From positions 1 to 64,000 of the forward strand of contig JAJPIM010000039.1 in assembly GCA_021324775.1 (NCBI GenBank): a stretch of 64,000 nt of DNA. The letters run 5' to 3'. The position numbers and the translations under genes were made by a program. Under the pieces are notes generated by a model. It was not told the DNA's origin. It saw only the letters and a list, made by a program, of their open reading frames with translations, and made no database searches. Below are positions 18,060 through 28,204 of this stretch, one piece after another. The stretch comes from Gemmatimonadota bacterium (lineage in GTDB: Bacteria > Gemmatimonadota > Gemmatimonadetes > Gemmatimonadales > Gemmatimonadaceae). Numbering within the stretch: the stretch's first letter is position 1; the number at the start of each line of letters is the position of its first letter.

Positions 18060-19370
18060 TCAGGATGCTTGTCTGATCCAGCGGCCTAGCTCGCGGAGGC
18101 TTGGGCGCTTGCCGTACATGAGGAGGCCCACGCGGTAGAGGCGCGCGGCGATCCAGACCGAGACACCGCAGCCGATGGCGACGCCCAGCAGCGCCGAGAC
18201 GACCTCGTACCATGAAACCTGCGTCACGCTCATCCGGACCGGCATGATGATCGGTGCGGTGAACGGGAACCATGAGGCGCCACGGGCCAGTGTGCTGTTC
18301 GGATCGAGAAGCGCGGGGACTACGAGCACGACCGCGAGGACGACGAGCATTGTCACCGGCAGTGCGGCCTGTGTGGCGTCCTCCTGGTTGGTGACGATCG
18401 CCCCCATCCCCGCGAAGAGCGCGGCGTAGCACAGGAAGCCCAGCACCCAGAACGCGATCAGCGCGAGGATCGAGAGGCCGCTGATCGTGGGAAACGGGAT
18501 CGCTGGAATGTCGAGGTTGAAGAGATGCAGTAGCGGGCCGCGAGTCTTGTAGACCACCGCCGACATCACGACCCACAGCAGGACCTGCGTCACCGCGACG
18601 CTGCTGACGCCGAACACCTTGCCGGCCAACAGCGTGTCGGGTGACACACTCGACACCACGACCTCGGCGACCCGGGATGATTTTTCGTCGACGACGGCCC
18701 GGAGGATCACGTTCCCGTAAAGCACGATCATCGTGTACAGCGTGAACGCGACCAGATAGGCGAAGATCGTGCTGAGCTCCGCGGACCCTCCTCGTCCCTG
18801 ATCGGTGATCCGGTCGGCATTGATCTCGCTTCGCACGTCGGTGAGCGCGCGGATGCGTTGCGGATCGAGTCCGACCGCCTCGAGGCGTTGCGCGAGGATG
18901 CCCCGCCGGACGGCCGCGGTGAGCCGGTTCATGTCCTGCACGCTCGAGGCGTTGCGGCCCGCGTAGTACACCTCAGCGCCGGCCATCGCCGCGCTGTCGA
19001 TGACGAGGTATCCGGTCCACTGATGGTTGACGATCTCCGCGGTCGCGGCATCCTGCGCCGACGTGAGGCCCGCAGACACCACGGGCCGGACTACGGCCGA
19101 CAGCGTGTCGCCGAGGAGGCCGCCATTCAGCACTTTGGCGACGCGGGCGCCGAGGCCCGTGTTCGTCGCATCGAGGATGACGATATGGGAGACATCGGCA
19201 GACGGGTGCGCCTTGCGGGTCAGGATCTGCGGAACCGTGATCACCGACCCGAAGAAGACCGGGCCCGCGACCGTGGCGAAGATGTACCAGCGGGACTGGA
19301 TCCGCTCGAGATACTCGCGGCGGAAGACCGCCCAGAACTTCTGCATTGGGCCAGCGGGGCGCCTACTCAT
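18060..19370 (-). CDS. ABC-2 type permease (NatB-like)
   Basis: A 436-aa membrane component of an ABC exporter. One N-terminal transmembrane helix (RWYIFATVAGPVFFGSVITV) is followed by an extracytoplasmic domain of about 170 residues and then five to six helices. The motif DEKSSRVAEVVVSSVSPDTLLAGKVFGVSSVA is typical of NatB/ABC-2 permeases. The start overlaps the 3' end of the ATPase gene by 8 bp, so the pair is coupled. The substrate is unknown; NatAB in Bacillus exports sodium. Confidence 0.88.
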   Translation of the reverse strand: MSRRPAGPMQKFWAVFRREYLERIQSRWYIFATVAGPVFFGSVITVPQILTRKAHPSADVSHIVILDATNTGLGARVAKVLNGGLLGDTLSAVVRPVVSAGLTSAQDAATAEIVNHQWTGYLVIDSAAMAGAEVYYAGRNASSVQDMNRLTAAVRRGILAQRLEAVGLDPQRIRALTDVRSEINADRITDQGRGGSAELSTIFAYLVAFTLYTMIVLYGNVILRAVVDEKSSRVAEVVVSSVSPDTLLAGKVFGVSSVAVTQVLLWVVMSAVVYKTRGPLLHLFNLDIPAIPFPTISGLSILALIAFWVLGFLCYAALFAGMGAIVTNQEDATQAALPVTMLVVLAVVLVVPALLDPNSTLARGASWFPFTAPIIMPVRMSVTQVSWYEVVSALLGVAIGCGVSVWIAARLYRVGLLMYGKRPSLRELGRWIRQAS

Positions 19371-20325
19371 CGCCGATGACTCCCGGTTCCACGCCGTTGG
19401 CTCCCACGGTCTCGAGGAAGATCTGATGCAGGGAGGACCGGATCAACTCGAACCGCTCGAGCTTTGCGCCCGCCTCGATCAGCCGGCGCAGCAACTCCTG
19501 GGCGTCGGCGCCCGGGGCCAGCTCCACCTCGGCTGACCGGTTCGAGTCATCCGAGCGGAGTACGAGCGCCCGGTCGCGAAGAACCTCGACGACCGCCTGG
19601 GGCGGGTGCACGAGGAATCCGAGCGCGACCGACCGGCCACTGTGTGCATCGCGCACCGCGGTGACCTCGCCGTCGAGCACCTTCTGGCCCTTGGCGATGA
19701 TGCACACCGAATCGCAGAGACGCTCAGCATTGTCCATCAGATGCGTGCTGAAGATGACCGTGCGTCCTCGCGCCCGGAGATCCAGCACGGTGTCCTTGAG
19801 TGCCTGCGCGTTGATCGGATCGAGGCCGCTGAACGGCTCGTCGAGCAATACCAGCTCGGGATCGTGGAGCAACGTTCCGATGAACTGCACCTTCTGCTGC
19901 ATCCCGCGCGAGAGCTCATCGACTTTCGCGTCGCCCCAGTCGCGCTCCGGGGTGATCAGGCCGAACCGGTCGAGCCATTCGTCGATTCGCTTATCCGCCT
20001 GCTTGCCCGGGACGCCCTTGAGCTCCGCCAGGAACCGCAGCACACGGCGCACCTGCATCTTCTTGTAGAGGCCGCGCTCTTCGGGCAAGTAGCCGACGCG
20101 ATCGATGACGCCCGGCGTGCTGTTGGAGGTACCGAGCACGCGGATCTCGCCCTCATCGGGTTCGATCACATTGAGCAGCATCCGGATCGTCGTGGTCTTG
20201 CCCGCGCCGTTGGGTCCGAGCAGGCCGTAGACAGCGCCTGCAGGAACCGTCAGGGACAGGTCGCGGACCGCTACGTGACCATCGAAACGCTTCGTGACGT
20301 GCGTCAGCTCGAGTGCGGCGGGCAT
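19363..20325 (-). CDS. ABC exporter ATP-binding protein (NatA-like)
   Basis: A 320-aa ATPase with Walker A GPNGAGKTTT (about 36-45), Q-loop YLPEERGLYKK, signature LSRGMQQKVQ, Walker B LVLLDEPFSGLD and the switch histidine in STHLMDNAE. The extra C-terminal domain of about 80 residues (DUF4162-like) is typical of ABC-2 exporters. It is the first gene of a two-gene minus-strand operon with the permease. The 330-bp spacer upstream is shared with a divergent importer operon. Confidence 0.92.
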   Translation of the reverse strand: MPAALELTHVTKRFDGHVAVRDLSLTVPAGAVYGLLGPNGAGKTTTIRMLLNVIEPDEGEIRVLGTSNSTPGVIDRVGYLPEERGLYKKMQVRRVLRFLAELKGVPGKQADKRIDEWLDRFGLITPERDWGDAKVDELSRGMQQKVQFIGTLLHDPELVLLDEPFSGLDPINAQALKDTVLDLRARGRTVIFSTHLMDNAERLCDSVCIIAKGQKVLDGEVTAVRDAHSGRSVALGFLVHPPQAVVEVLRDRALVLRSDDSNRSAEVELAPGADAQELLRRLIEAGAKLERFELIRSSLHQIFLETVGANGVEPGVIGDE

Positions 20326-20567
20326 GACTCCCAGTTCGTAAGGCTGCGTTACCGGCAGCCCACGGCGTCATCACTGAGGATGCCGTCCGCGCCTGCTCCG
20401 TGTCTCTTCATTGCCAGTTCAGTGTCCCGTGAATCTACCCGGTCAGGCTCCCCGGCGGGATGCCGCGCGAGTACTGCGGCGTGCGGGCCACAGGTCCCGT
20501 TACAGATGCCAGATGGCCAGACGCTTCCGTGTCCCGATGCCGCCCACCGGCATCTCTCTCGGGCGAT

Positions 20568-20597
20568 TTGGCCCGACGGCCGGGGCGAAGCGATAAT
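20568..20597 (+). promoter_or_regulatory. Candidate promoter for the importer genes
   Basis: TTGGCC (20568-20573), an 18-bp spacer and GATAAT (20592-20597) lie about 60 bp before the GTG of the permease gene. GATAATATG is the only AT-rich run in this spacer. Apart from this, the stretch 20326-20656 holds nothing I can identify: no binding-protein gene and no recognisable riboswitch. Confidence 0.35.
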
Positions 20598-20656
20598 ATG
20601 CGCCATGCCCAGGGACGGCGGAGCCCGTGCGACCCAGCGAGAGCGGATAGTGGCCG

Positions 20657-21454
20657 GTGGCTGACCGCGCGGGGTATCGGATCGCGAGCGTCGTCACGGC
20701 GTTGGGCGCGTCGTTACTGCTGCTGTTCCTCACACTACCCGTCGCCCAACTCGTGGCGGCCGCGGGGCTGCCGGGGCTCGCGCAGCTTGGCCATGACGCC
20801 GAGCTTCGTGATGCGCTGGTCCTGACTGCCGTGACCGCGTCCGCAGCGACGCTCCTCGGTATGATCGGAGGTACGCCGCTGGCGTATCTGCTTGCCAGGC
20901 GCGCATTCCCCGGCCGAGCGGTGGTCGCGGCGGTCCTCGATCTGCCGATCGTGATTCCGCACCCGGTGGCCGGCATCGCGCTACTGCTGGCCCTTGGCCG
21001 CCAGAGCGCGGTGGGTTCCGGACTCCTCGCCCTCGGGCTCCGTCTAACGGGATCGGTGACGGGGATCGTGTGCGCGATGCTGTTCGTCGCTGCACCGCTG
21101 TATCTGAGCGCGGCCAGGGAGGCCTTTGCCCGGGTCGATCCCCGCTACGAGGCCGTCGCCCGGACCCTGGGCGATCCGGCGTGGCGTGCGTTCCGGCGGG
21201 TGACGCTTCCACTGGCTTTTCGAGGGCTCGTCGCGGCAGCGGTCGTGATGTGGGCGCGCGCGATCAGCGAGTTCGGCGCGATCGTGATCCTTACCTACAA
21301 CCCCAAAGTCGCGAGCGTACTCAGTTACGACCGGTTCACCAGCTACGGGCTGCCCGCGGCGCTCCCAGTCGCCGCGGTGCTCGTGATCTTCGCGCTGATT
21401 CCGCTGATCGCGCTGCGCGCGCTGCGTTACGACCGGAGCGCGGCCGGCCTGTGA
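20657..21454 (+). CDS. Molybdate/tungstate-type ABC permease
   Basis: A 265-aa permease with about six transmembrane helices. The EAA-type cytoplasmic loop is EAVARTLGDPAWRAFRRVTLPLAFRGL, and the conserved DLPIVIPHPVAGIALLLALG segment resembles WtpB/ModB/TupB transporters. The start is GTG. The following ATPase gene overlaps its stop (GTGA). A periplasmic binding protein gene would normally accompany these genes but none is visible in the window. The substrate is therefore by family resemblance only; sulfate is an alternative. Confidence 0.85.
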   Translation: MADRAGYRIASVVTALGASLLLLFLTLPVAQLVAAAGLPGLAQLGHDAELRDALVLTAVTASAATLLGMIGGTPLAYLLARRAFPGRAVVAAVLDLPIVIPHPVAGIALLLALGRQSAVGSGLLALGLRLTGSVTGIVCAMLFVAAPLYLSAAREAFARVDPRYEAVARTLGDPAWRAFRRVTLPLAFRGLVAAAVVMWARAISEFGAIVILTYNPKVASVLSYDRFTSYGLPAALPVAAVLVIFALIPLIALRALRYDRSAAGL

Positions 21455-22524
21455 TCACGGTGGCCGGTCTCTCCGCGCGGGCCGGATCGTTCCGGCTCGC
21501 CGACATCACGTTCGAGGTGCCGGACGGCGAGTACGGCATCGTCATCGGGCCAGCGGGCGCGGGCAAGACGACACTACTCGAGGCGATCGGCGGCATCGTC
21601 CCGGTCACCGGCGGGGCTGTCACCCTTGGCGGCCGCAACGTGACCGCACTCCCCCCGGACGCGCGTGGCGTGGGCCTCGTGTACCAGCACGGATATCTCT
21701 TCCCGCATCTGTCGGTCGAAGCGAATATCGCGTACGGGGCGAGCGACGCGGCGATCGGGCGCGAGCTGAGCCGACGGCTCGGCGCGAGTGACCTCTGGGG
21801 GCGCGACGTCCGGTCGCTGAGCGGGGGCGAGCGGCAGCTCGTCGCGCTTGCGCGCGCCCTGGCGCGGCGGCCGGCAGTCCTGCTGCTCGATGAGCCCTTC
21901 AGCGCGCTCGATCCGCGGCGCCGTGCCAGCGTGCGCCGTGAGCTTCGGGCCATGCATCGTGAGGCCGGATTCACCGTCCTACAGGTCACCCATGACTTCG
22001 CGGAGGCGGGACTGCTCGGTGACGTCGCGATCCTGCTCGATGGCGGACGCATGTTGCAAGCCGGCTCGCCGGAGGACGTATTCCGGAAGCCCGCGTCGCC
22101 CTATGTGGCCGAGTTCCTGGGTGCGGAGAACGTCTTCGGCGGAGAGGTGCGCGTCGTGGACGCCGGTCCGGCGGACCGGACCGGCGAAGCTGGCGTGGCG
22201 GACCGGACATTCGAGTTTCGGACCACGCCGGGCGGGTTCACGATGATCGCGGTGGGCGACGCCGTTCCGGGTCCAGCGCACGCGGTGATTCGCGCGGAGG
22301 AGGTGGTGGTGTCGGTGGCGGAGACCGCGTCGTCCGCGCGCAACGTGTATCAGGGGCGGATCGTGGAGATGTCCGCGTCGGGGGCGCTGGTGCGGGTCAC
22401 CATCGATGTCGCCGGAACGCCGCTCGTCGCGGCGCTCACGACCCGTTCGGCGCGGGACCTCGGTCTTGTTGCCGGGATGACCGTCCATGCCTCGTTCAAG
22501 GCGATGGCGGTGCACCTCTGTTAG
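21451..22524 (+). CDS. Molybdate/tungstate-type ABC importer ATPase
   Basis: A 357-aa ATPase. Walker A is GPAGAGKTT, the Q-loop region is GLVYQHGYLFPHLSVEANIAYG, the signature is LSGGERQLVALARALARRP, Walker B is VLLLDEPFSALD and the switch is VTHDF. A C-terminal TOBE-like domain (about 245-357; NVYQGRIVEMSASGALVRVTID) is the type that senses oxyanions in ModC-like proteins. The frame runs open upstream to 21070, but GTG 21451 overlapping the permease stop is clearly the start. Confidence 0.88.
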   Translation: MITVAGLSARAGSFRLADITFEVPDGEYGIVIGPAGAGKTTLLEAIGGIVPVTGGAVTLGGRNVTALPPDARGVGLVYQHGYLFPHLSVEANIAYGASDAAIGRELSRRLGASDLWGRDVRSLSGGERQLVALARALARRPAVLLLDEPFSALDPRRRASVRRELRAMHREAGFTVLQVTHDFAEAGLLGDVAILLDGGRMLQAGSPEDVFRKPASPYVAEFLGAENVFGGEVRVVDAGPADRTGEAGVADRTFEFRTTPGGFTMIAVGDAVPGPAHAVIRAEEVVVSVAETASSARNVYQGRIVEMSASGALVRVTIDVAGTPLVAALTTRSARDLGLVAGMTVHASFKAMAVHLC

Positions 22525-22536
22525 GACCGGGTCGTC

Positions 22537-22698
22537 TCAGGGCAGGATGTTGCGCGCAAACCTGCGCCCGTAGTACGCGCCGAAGCCCGTTGCGATGGTG
22601 CTGATGATGAACGCGGTCATGATCCCCATACCGCTGCCGATCCACCAGCCGATACTACCGGCGATCGTCGCGACGATGCCGGTGATGATCTTCTCCAC
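22537..22698 (-). CDS. Small hydrophobic membrane protein (53 aa)
   Basis: A short gene that begins with GTG and is preceded by CCGGAGGCAAC, a good ribosome binding site. The protein starts MEKIITGIVATIAGSIGWW and ends YYGRRFARNILP. It is hydrophobic almost throughout, with two short membrane spans around a GSGMGIMTAF turn and a basic C-terminus. It ends 12 nt from the stop of the convergent ATPase gene. I recognise the general look of small conserved membrane proteins but no function. The codon pattern and ribosome binding site support it being real. Confidence 0.65.
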   Translation of the reverse strand: MEKIITGIVATIAGSIGWWIGSGMGIMTAFIISTIATGFGAYYGRRFARNILP

Positions 22699-22749
22699 GT
22701 TGCCTCCGGTGACACAGGACAGACGACTGAGCGGCGAGAGGGGTCAGGC

Positions 22750-22816
22750 GGTTGGGGATTGGGGACTGGTGACTGGGGACTGGGGACTGGGCGTTGGGGC
22801 TGGCGGGTGGGGCTGG
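22750..22816 (+). repeat. G-rich heptanucleotide array, copy 1
   Basis: Irregular repeats of GGGGATT/GGGGACT (GGTTGGGGATTGGGGACTGG and onward) between the small minus-strand gene and icmF. They resemble the longer array at 37502. The rest of 22699-22934 holds no gene that I can see. Confidence 0.65.
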
Positions 22817-22934
22817 GAGCAGCGACCTGACCCACTCGTCTCGTTAACTGGGCGGGAGGTTGCCGGGCACGGCTACGGCTTCCCCATGTAACTTTATTAG
22901 CGACCAGAGAGCACCTGAGAGGTGAGGTAGAGTC

Positions 22935-25900
22935 ATGGCTCAAGCGACCGTAGCTCCGCCGGCCCGCCGTCAGGGCAGCCCAATCGCGGCCTCGGATCCG
23001 CGCGGGGCGGAGCCGTACGCCGCGCGGAACAAGATCCGGATCGTCACGGCGGCGGCGCTGTTCGACGGGCACGACGCGGCGATCAACGTCATGCGGCGGA
23101 TCCTGCAGGCGAGCGGCGCCGAAGTCATCCACCTGGGCCATGACCGGTCGGTGGACGAGGTCGTGAACTGCGCGATCCAGGAAGACGCGAACGCGATCGC
23201 GATGACCTCGTATCAGGGTGGTCACGTCGAGTACCTCAAGTACATGCACGACCGCCTGAAAGAGGCCGGCAGGGAGGAGATCCGGATATTCGCCGGTGGC
23301 GGCGGTGTGATCCTGCCCCAGGAGATCGCCGACCTGCATGCGTACGGCATCGAGCACGTGTACACGCCCGACGATGGCCGCGCGATGGGACTGCAGGGGA
23401 TGATCAACGACCTGCTGCGGCGCAGCGACCGGCCGATTGGCCGCGATGCGGGCCAGGCGGAGCTGGAGGGAGCGAGGCGCCGCGATGCGGGCTCGATCGC
23501 GCGTCTGATCTCGGCAGCCGAGAACTGGCGTGAGGAGCATGCGGCGCTGCTGGACGGGATTCGCGCGGAGGCGGCGCGCAGCAAAGTGCCGGTTCTGGGC
23601 ATCACGGGCACGGGCGGAGCGGGCAAGTCGTCGCTCGTGGACGAGCTGGTACGGCGTTTCCTGATCGACCTGCCGGACCGCACGATCGGCATCCTCTCCG
23701 TCGATCCGACCAAGCGGAAGACTGGTGGCGCGCTGCTCGGCGACCGGATCCGCATGAACTCGATCAACGACCCGCGAGTGTACATGCGGTCACTGGCGAC
23801 CCGGCAGGCGAATCTCGCGCTGTCGGGCCATGTGCGCGACGCCTCGTCGATCCTCAAGGTCGCCGGCTTCGACCTCGTGATCCTCGAGACCTCGGGTATC
23901 GGGCAATCGGATACCGAGATCGTGGACCACTCCGACGTCTCGCTGTACGTGATGACGCCGGACTACGGCGCGCCCACGCAGCTCGAGAAGATCGACATGC
24001 TCGACTTCGCGGACGTGGTGGCACTCAACAAGTTTGACAAGCGCGGCGCGCTCGACGCGCTACGGGATGTGCGGAAGCAGTACCAGCGGAACCACAAGCA
24101 ATTCTCGCGTCCCGTGGAGCAGATGCCGGTGATCGCGACGATCGCGTCGCAATTCAACGACCCCGGGACGACGCGGCTCTACCGGACGCTGATCGACCGG
24201 ATCGCGGAGAAGAGTGGCGCGCACTTCGACACGTCGGTGACGGCCAGCGCGGAAGTGCCCGAGAAGATCCACATCATCCCGCCCGACCGGCAGCGGTATC
24301 TCTCCGAGATCACCGATACGATCCGCCGCTACAACGCCTGGACGGCCCAGCAGAGCACCGTGGCGCAGCAGCTCCAGTCGGTGATCGAAGCCGAGCGTCT
24401 TGCGGAGGGCGATGCGGGCGTGCTGCCGGCGAAGCGGAAGGAGCTGGAGCGGCAGCTCGACGGCGACAACCGGGCGCTGCTCGACCGCTGGGGCGCAACG
24501 CGCGAGAGCTACGAGGGATCGGAGTACGTCTACCACGTACGGGGCAAGCCGATCCGCGTGCCGTTGACGAGCACCACCCTCTCACATCTCGATGTGCCGA
24601 AAGTGGCGCTCCCGACCTATCGGGGGTGGGGCGACATTCTGCGGTGGAGCCTTCAGGAGAACGTCCCGGGCGCGTTTCCGTACACGGCGGGCGTCTTTCC
24701 CTTCAAGCGGGAGGGGGAGGATCCGACGCGGATGTTCGCGGGGGAGGGGGCACCCGAGCGGACGAACCGGCGCTTCCATTACGTATCGGCGGGGCAGCCT
24801 GCGCGGCGGTTGTCGACGGCGTTCGATTCGGTGACGCTGTACGGGAACGATCCCGCGACGCGGCCGGACATCTACGGCAAGATCGGCAACTCCGGCGTGT
24901 CGGTGTGCTGTCTGGACGACGCGAAGAAACTGTATTCGGGATTCGATCTCGCGGACCCGAAGACGTCAGTGTCGATGACGATCAACGGGCCGGCGCCGAT
25001 CCTGACGGCGTTCTTCATGAACGCGGCGATCGACCAGCAATGCGAACGGTACATCGCCGAGAACGGGCTCACCGACGAGGTGAACGCGGCGATCGATGCG
25101 CGGTTCGCCGCGCTGGGCGTGCCGCGCCCGCGGTATGCAGGTCCGCTTCCCGAAGGCAACGACGGCCTCGGGCTGATGCTCCTCGGCGTCACCGGCGATA
25201 CCGTGCTGCCCCGGGAGGTCTACGAGCGGATCCGGGCGGATACCATCACGAAAGTCCGCGGGACCGTGCAGGCGGACATCCTCAAAGAAGACCAGGCGCA
25301 GAACACCTGCATCTTCTCGACCGAGTTCTCGCTCAAACTGATGGGTGACGTGCAGGAGTACTTCACCCGGCACGACGTGCGGAACTTCTATTCCGTTTCG
25401 ATCTCGGGGTATCACATCGCCGAGGCGGGGGCGACGCCGATCACGCAACTGGCGTTCACGCTGGCGAACGGGTTCACGTACGTCGAGTACTACATCGCGC
25501 GCGGGCTGCCGGTGGACAGCTTCGCCCCGAACCTGTCGTTCTTCTTCTCGAACGGCATCGATCCCGAATACGCGGTGATCGGGCGCGTGGCGCGGCGGAT
25601 CTGGGCCAAGGCACTCAAGCTCAAGTACGGCGCCGGCGCGCGGTCGCAGATGCTCAAGTATCACGTGCAGACCAGCGGCCGCTCGTTGCACGCGCAGGAG
25701 ATCTCGTTCAACGACATCCGGACGACCCTGCAGGCGCTCTACGCCATCTCCGACAACTGCAACTCCCTGCACACGAACGCGTACGATGAGGCCATCACGA
25801 CCCCGACCGAGGAGAGCGTGCGGCGGGCGATGGCAATCCAGCTCATCATCAACCACGAGTACGGACTGTCGAAGAACCAGAATCCGCTGCAGGGGTCGTT

Positions 25901-26357
25901 CATCATCGAGCGGCTGACGGACCTCGTCGAGGACGCCGTGCTCAAGGAGTTCGACCGGATCAGCGACCGCGGCGGCGTGCTGGGCGCCATGGAGACCATG
26001 TACCAGCGCGGCAAGATCCAGGAGGAGTCGCTGGCCTACGAAACGCTCAAGCACACCGGCGAGCTGCCGGTGATCGGCGTCAACACCTTCCTGTCATCGG
26101 AGGGATCACCGACGGTGCTCCCGCGCGAAGTCATCCGGTCGACGGAGGCGGAGAAAGAGGCGCAGATCGCGACCGTAGCGGCGGTGCAGGCGCGGTTCCG
26201 GACCGAGGGGCCGGTGGCGTTGGAGCGGCTGCAGCACGTCGCGCTGCGCAACGGCAATGTGTTCGAAGAGCTGATGGAGACGAGTAAAGTGTGTACCCTC
26301 GGCGATATCGCGCGCGCGTTGTTCGCGACCGGTGGGCAGTACCGGCGGAACATGTAA
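22935..26357 (+). CDS. icmF: Fused isobutyryl-CoA mutase (IcmF)
   Basis: A 1140-aa adenosylcobalamin enzyme interconverting isobutyryl-CoA and n-butyryl-CoA, in the cytosol. Domain order is that of IcmF. The B12-binding domain (about 30-165) has the base-off ligand His46 in LFDGHDAAI. The MeaI-type GTPase chaperone (about 200-430) has P-loop GTGGAGKSS and NKFD. A linker follows, then the mutase TIM barrel (about 550-1140) with [20 protein letters not shown] and [22 protein letters not shown]. The FPFKR context distinguishes IcmF from methylmalonyl-CoA mutase. It implies branched-chain or fatty-acid metabolism and access to B12. It appears monocistronic. Confidence 0.95.
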   Translation: MAQATVAPPARRQGSPIAASDPRGAEPYAARNKIRIVTAAALFDGHDAAINVMRRILQASGAEVIHLGHDRSVDEVVNCAIQEDANAIAMTSYQGGHVEYLKYMHDRLKEAGREEIRIFAGGGGVILPQEIADLHAYGIEHVYTPDDGRAMGLQGMINDLLRRSDRPIGRDAGQAELEGARRRDAGSIARLISAAENWREEHAALLDGIRAEAARSKVPVLGITGTGGAGKSSLVDELVRRFLIDLPDRTIGILSVDPTKRKTGGALLGDRIRMNSINDPRVYMRSLATRQANLALSGHVRDASSILKVAGFDLVILETSGIGQSDTEIVDHSDVSLYVMTPDYGAPTQLEKIDMLDFADVVALNKFDKRGALDALRDVRKQYQRNHKQFSRPVEQMPVIATIASQFNDPGTTRLYRTLIDRIAEKSGAHFDTSVTASAEVPEKIHIIPPDRQRYLSEITDTIRRYNAWTAQQSTVAQQLQSVIEAERLAEGDAGVLPAKRKELERQLDGDNRALLDRWGATRESYEGSEYVYHVRGKPIRVPLTSTTLSHLDVPKVALPTYRGWGDILRWSLQENVPGAFPYTAGVFPFKREGEDPTRMFAGEGAPERTNRRFHYVSAGQPARRLSTAFDSVTLYGNDPATRPDIYGKIGNSGVSVCCLDDAKKLYSGFDLADPKTSVSMTINGPAPILTAFFMNAAIDQQCERYIAENGLTDEVNAAIDARFAALGVPRPRYAGPLPEGNDGLGLMLLGVTGDTVLPREVYERIRADTITKVRGTVQADILKEDQAQNTCIFSTEFSLKLMGDVQEYFTRHDVRNFYSVSISGYHIAEAGATPITQLAFTLANGFTYVEYYIARGLPVDSFAPNLSFFFSNGIDPEYAVIGRVARRIWAKALKLKYGAGARSQMLKYHVQTSGRSLHAQEISFNDIRTTLQALYAISDNCNSLHTNAYDEAITTPTEESVRRAMAIQLIINHEYGLSKNQNPLQGSFIIERLTDLVEDAVLKEFDRISDRGGVLGAMETMYQRGKIQEESLAYETLKHTGELPVIGVNTFLSSEGSPTVLPREVIRSTEAEKEAQIATVAAVQARFRTEGPVALERLQHVALRNGNVFEELMETSKVCTLGDIARALFATGGQYRRNM

Positions 26358-26373
26358 CGCGCCGGAGGCGCGA

Positions 26374-26448
26374 GAGGGGAGAGGGGAGAGAGGAGAAAAG
26401 AGAAAAGGCTGCGGCAATCCGTCGGCGCGGGTCGCGACCGGCCCCTAC
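26374..26448. repeat. Polypurine tract and decayed palindromic element
   Basis: After the icmF stop and a short CGCGCC-GGA-GGCGCG hairpin (26358-26372) comes a GA-rich tract (GAGGGGAGAGGGGAGAGAGG and onward, to about 26410). A decayed copy of the palindromic repeat follows: GGGTCGCGACCGGCCCCTAC at about 26429-26448. Its end overlaps the stop codon of the minus-strand sufU gene. Confidence 0.6.
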
Positions 26449-26909
26449 TGGGGACGCAATGCGTCGGCCAAGGCCTTCCAGGCTAATAGGGCGCACGGAA
26501 TTCGGGCCGGCACGCGGGATAGCGTCGCGAATGCCTGCAGCGGGCCCAGGGTCTCGTCGTGAGTGGCGGCTGCGTCGCCCCGGAGCAGGTCGGCGAATCG
26601 GTCGGTGAGTGCCGCGATCTCGGTGGCCGTGCGGCCGCGGGCGAGATCTGTCATCATCGACGCCGACGCCTGCGAGATCGAGCAGCCGTCACTGGTAAAG
26701 CGAATGTCGCGGACACGGACGTCCGGGCCTGTGCGGTCGAGCGTGACCGTGACGGTCGCTTCCTCGCCGCAGAGCGGGTTGCGCGTGGTGACGGTGGCAT
26801 CGGCGGCTGCGAGAGTGCCCTTGCCGTGCGGGTGCCGATAGTGCGCGAGGATCTGCTCCTGGTACAGCGCTTCGAGCGCCGCCGATCCGGCGGGGTGAGT
26901 GGCCGTCAC
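26445..26909 (-). CDS. sufU: SufU-like Fe-S assembly protein, divergent paralogue
   Basis: About 154 aa, last gene of the suf operon. It has the three cysteines of SufU/IscU-type proteins: NPLCGEE (about Cys47), DGCSISQAS (about Cys72) and IPCALLAWKAL near the C-terminus. The usual Asp two residues after the first Cys is Glu here, unlike in the upstream paralogue. SufU binds zinc and accepts sulfur from SufS. The frame is open far upstream but the earlier residues are out of register with sufS. GTG 26909 or TTG 26915 is the start, 24-30 nt after the sufS stop. Confidence 0.87.
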   Translation of the reverse strand: MTATHPAGSAALEALYQEQILAHYRHPHGKGTLAAADATVTTRNPLCGEEATVTVTLDRTGPDVRVRDIRFTSDGCSISQASASMMTDLARGRTATEIAALTDRFADLLRGDAAATHDETLGPLQAFATLSRVPARIPCALLAWKALADALRPQ

Positions 26910-26938
26910 GCTCAATGCGCCGCGGTCCGCGCGTCCGC

Positions 26939-28204
26939 TCAGCGGCTCGCGGTAGCGGGCCGCGCCGGCGTCCCAGGCGAGACCACTCGCGGTCCGTGAA
27001 AGAGGGTCTGAGCCGATCGCACTCCGCTCACCAGTGCATCCACGTCGGCGGCGTCGTTGTAGACGAAGAACGACGCGCGGGCCGTCGCGCTCACGCCCAG
27101 GCGGCGGAGCAGCGGCTGCGCGCAGTGGTGGCCCGCGCGGACGCAGACGCCTTCCTGGTCCAGGATCGTGGCGAGATCGTGCGCGTGGATGCCGTCCACG
27201 GTGAAACTCACGACACCGCTGCGCCGGGTGGCATCCGGCCCATAGAGCCGCACGCCGGGTAGTGCGCCCAGCCGCTCGATCGCCATCGCGGTGAGCGTCT
27301 GCTCGTGCCGGCGCACCTCGGTCATGCCGATCGACGTGAGATAGCGGACCGCGGCCGCGAGGGCGACGGCGCCGCCCACATTCGGTGTGCCCGCCTCGAA
27401 CTTGTGCGGGAGCACATTCCAACTCGTGCGCTCGTCGCCGACGACTTCGATCATGTCGCCGCCCATCTGGTAAGGCGGCATCGCCTCCAGGATCTCACGG
27501 CGTCCGATCAGGCCGCCGATGCCGGTCGGCGCGCCCATCTTGTGTCCGCTGAAGGCGTAGAAATCGACATCCAGCGCCTCGATGTCGACAGCCATGTGCG
27601 GCGCACTCTGCGCGCCATCCACGACCACGAGCGCACCAACCGACCGCGCGATCGCCGCGACCTCGCCGAGCGGCGTGATCGTGCCGAGGGCGTTGGAGAC
27701 GTGGGCGACGGCCACCACCTTCGTGCGCGGCGTGACGGCGTGGCGCAGCAGATCGATGTCCACCCGTCCGTCCGGCGTGAGCTCGACGATCCGGAACGCC
27801 GCGCCGCGGGCGAGCGCGAGCTGCTGCCAGGGGACGAAATTGGCGTGGTGCTCGAGGCGTGTCACCACGATCTCGTCGCCCGGGCGGACATTGTGCATGC
27901 CCCAGGCGGTCGCGACGAGATTGAGGGACTCCGTCGTGCCGCGGGTGAATATCAGGCACGCGGCGTCCCGGAGACCGAAGAACCGCGCGACCCCGGTGCG
28001 TGCGTCGTGATAGCACTCGGTGGCCCGGGCAGAGAGCGCGTACGCGCCGCGATGCGGATTCGCGTAACTCGTCTCGTAGAACTCGCGCTCGGCGTCGAGG
28101 ACGACCGCGGGCTTCTGCGCGGTCGCGGCCGAGTCCAGGTAGTGGAGCCCGGGCTGCCGGACGAGGAGGGGGAAGTCGGCGCGACGAGTCATGACTGTCG
28201 TCAT
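26939..28204 (-). CDS. sufS: SufS cysteine desulfurase
   Basis: A PLP-dependent enzyme that takes sulfur from cysteine for Fe-S clusters. It shows LHYLDSAATAQKP at the N-terminus, the PLP lysine in AFSGHKMGAPTGIGGLIG, and the persulfide cysteine in VRAGHHCAQPLL near the C-terminus, the class II (SufS) arrangement. ATG 28204 overlaps the Rieske stop (ATGA). The longer open frame upstream is discarded because it runs into the Rieske gene. Confidence 0.95.
   Translation of the reverse strand: MTTVMTRRADFPLLVRQPGLHYLDSAATAQKPAVVLDAEREFYETSYANPHRGAYALSARATECYHDARTGVARFFGLRDAACLIFTRGTTESLNLVATAWGMHNVRPGDEIVVTRLEHHANFVPWQQLALARGAAFRIVELTPDGRVDIDLLRHAVTPRTKVVAVAHVSNALGTITPLGEVAAIARSVGALVVVDGAQSAPHMAVDIEALDVDFYAFSGHKMGAPTGIGGLIGRREILEAMPPYQMGGDMIEVVGDERTSWNVLPHKFEAGTPNVGGAVALAAAVRYLTSIGMTEVRRHEQTLTAMAIERLGALPGVRLYGPDATRRSGVVSFTVDGIHAHDLATILDQEGVCVRAGHHCAQPLLRRLGVSATARASFFVYNDAADVDALVSGVRSAQTLFHGPRVVSPGTPARPATASR

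Noticed and set aside
17877-18089. Small ORF with repeated RPAFAGT sequence
   Set aside because: It is a translation of the palindromic element and its tandem units. The same phrases appear in unrelated frames at other copies.
18060-20325. Assignment as a sodium exporter NatAB
   Set aside because: The family fits, but ABC-2 exporters of this type move many substrates and nothing here points to sodium.
26445-27422. Longer 325-aa version of the last sufU gene
   Set aside because: The first ~170 residues are the antiparallel-frame reading of sufS in a different frame and show no homology. The SufU domain begins near 26909.
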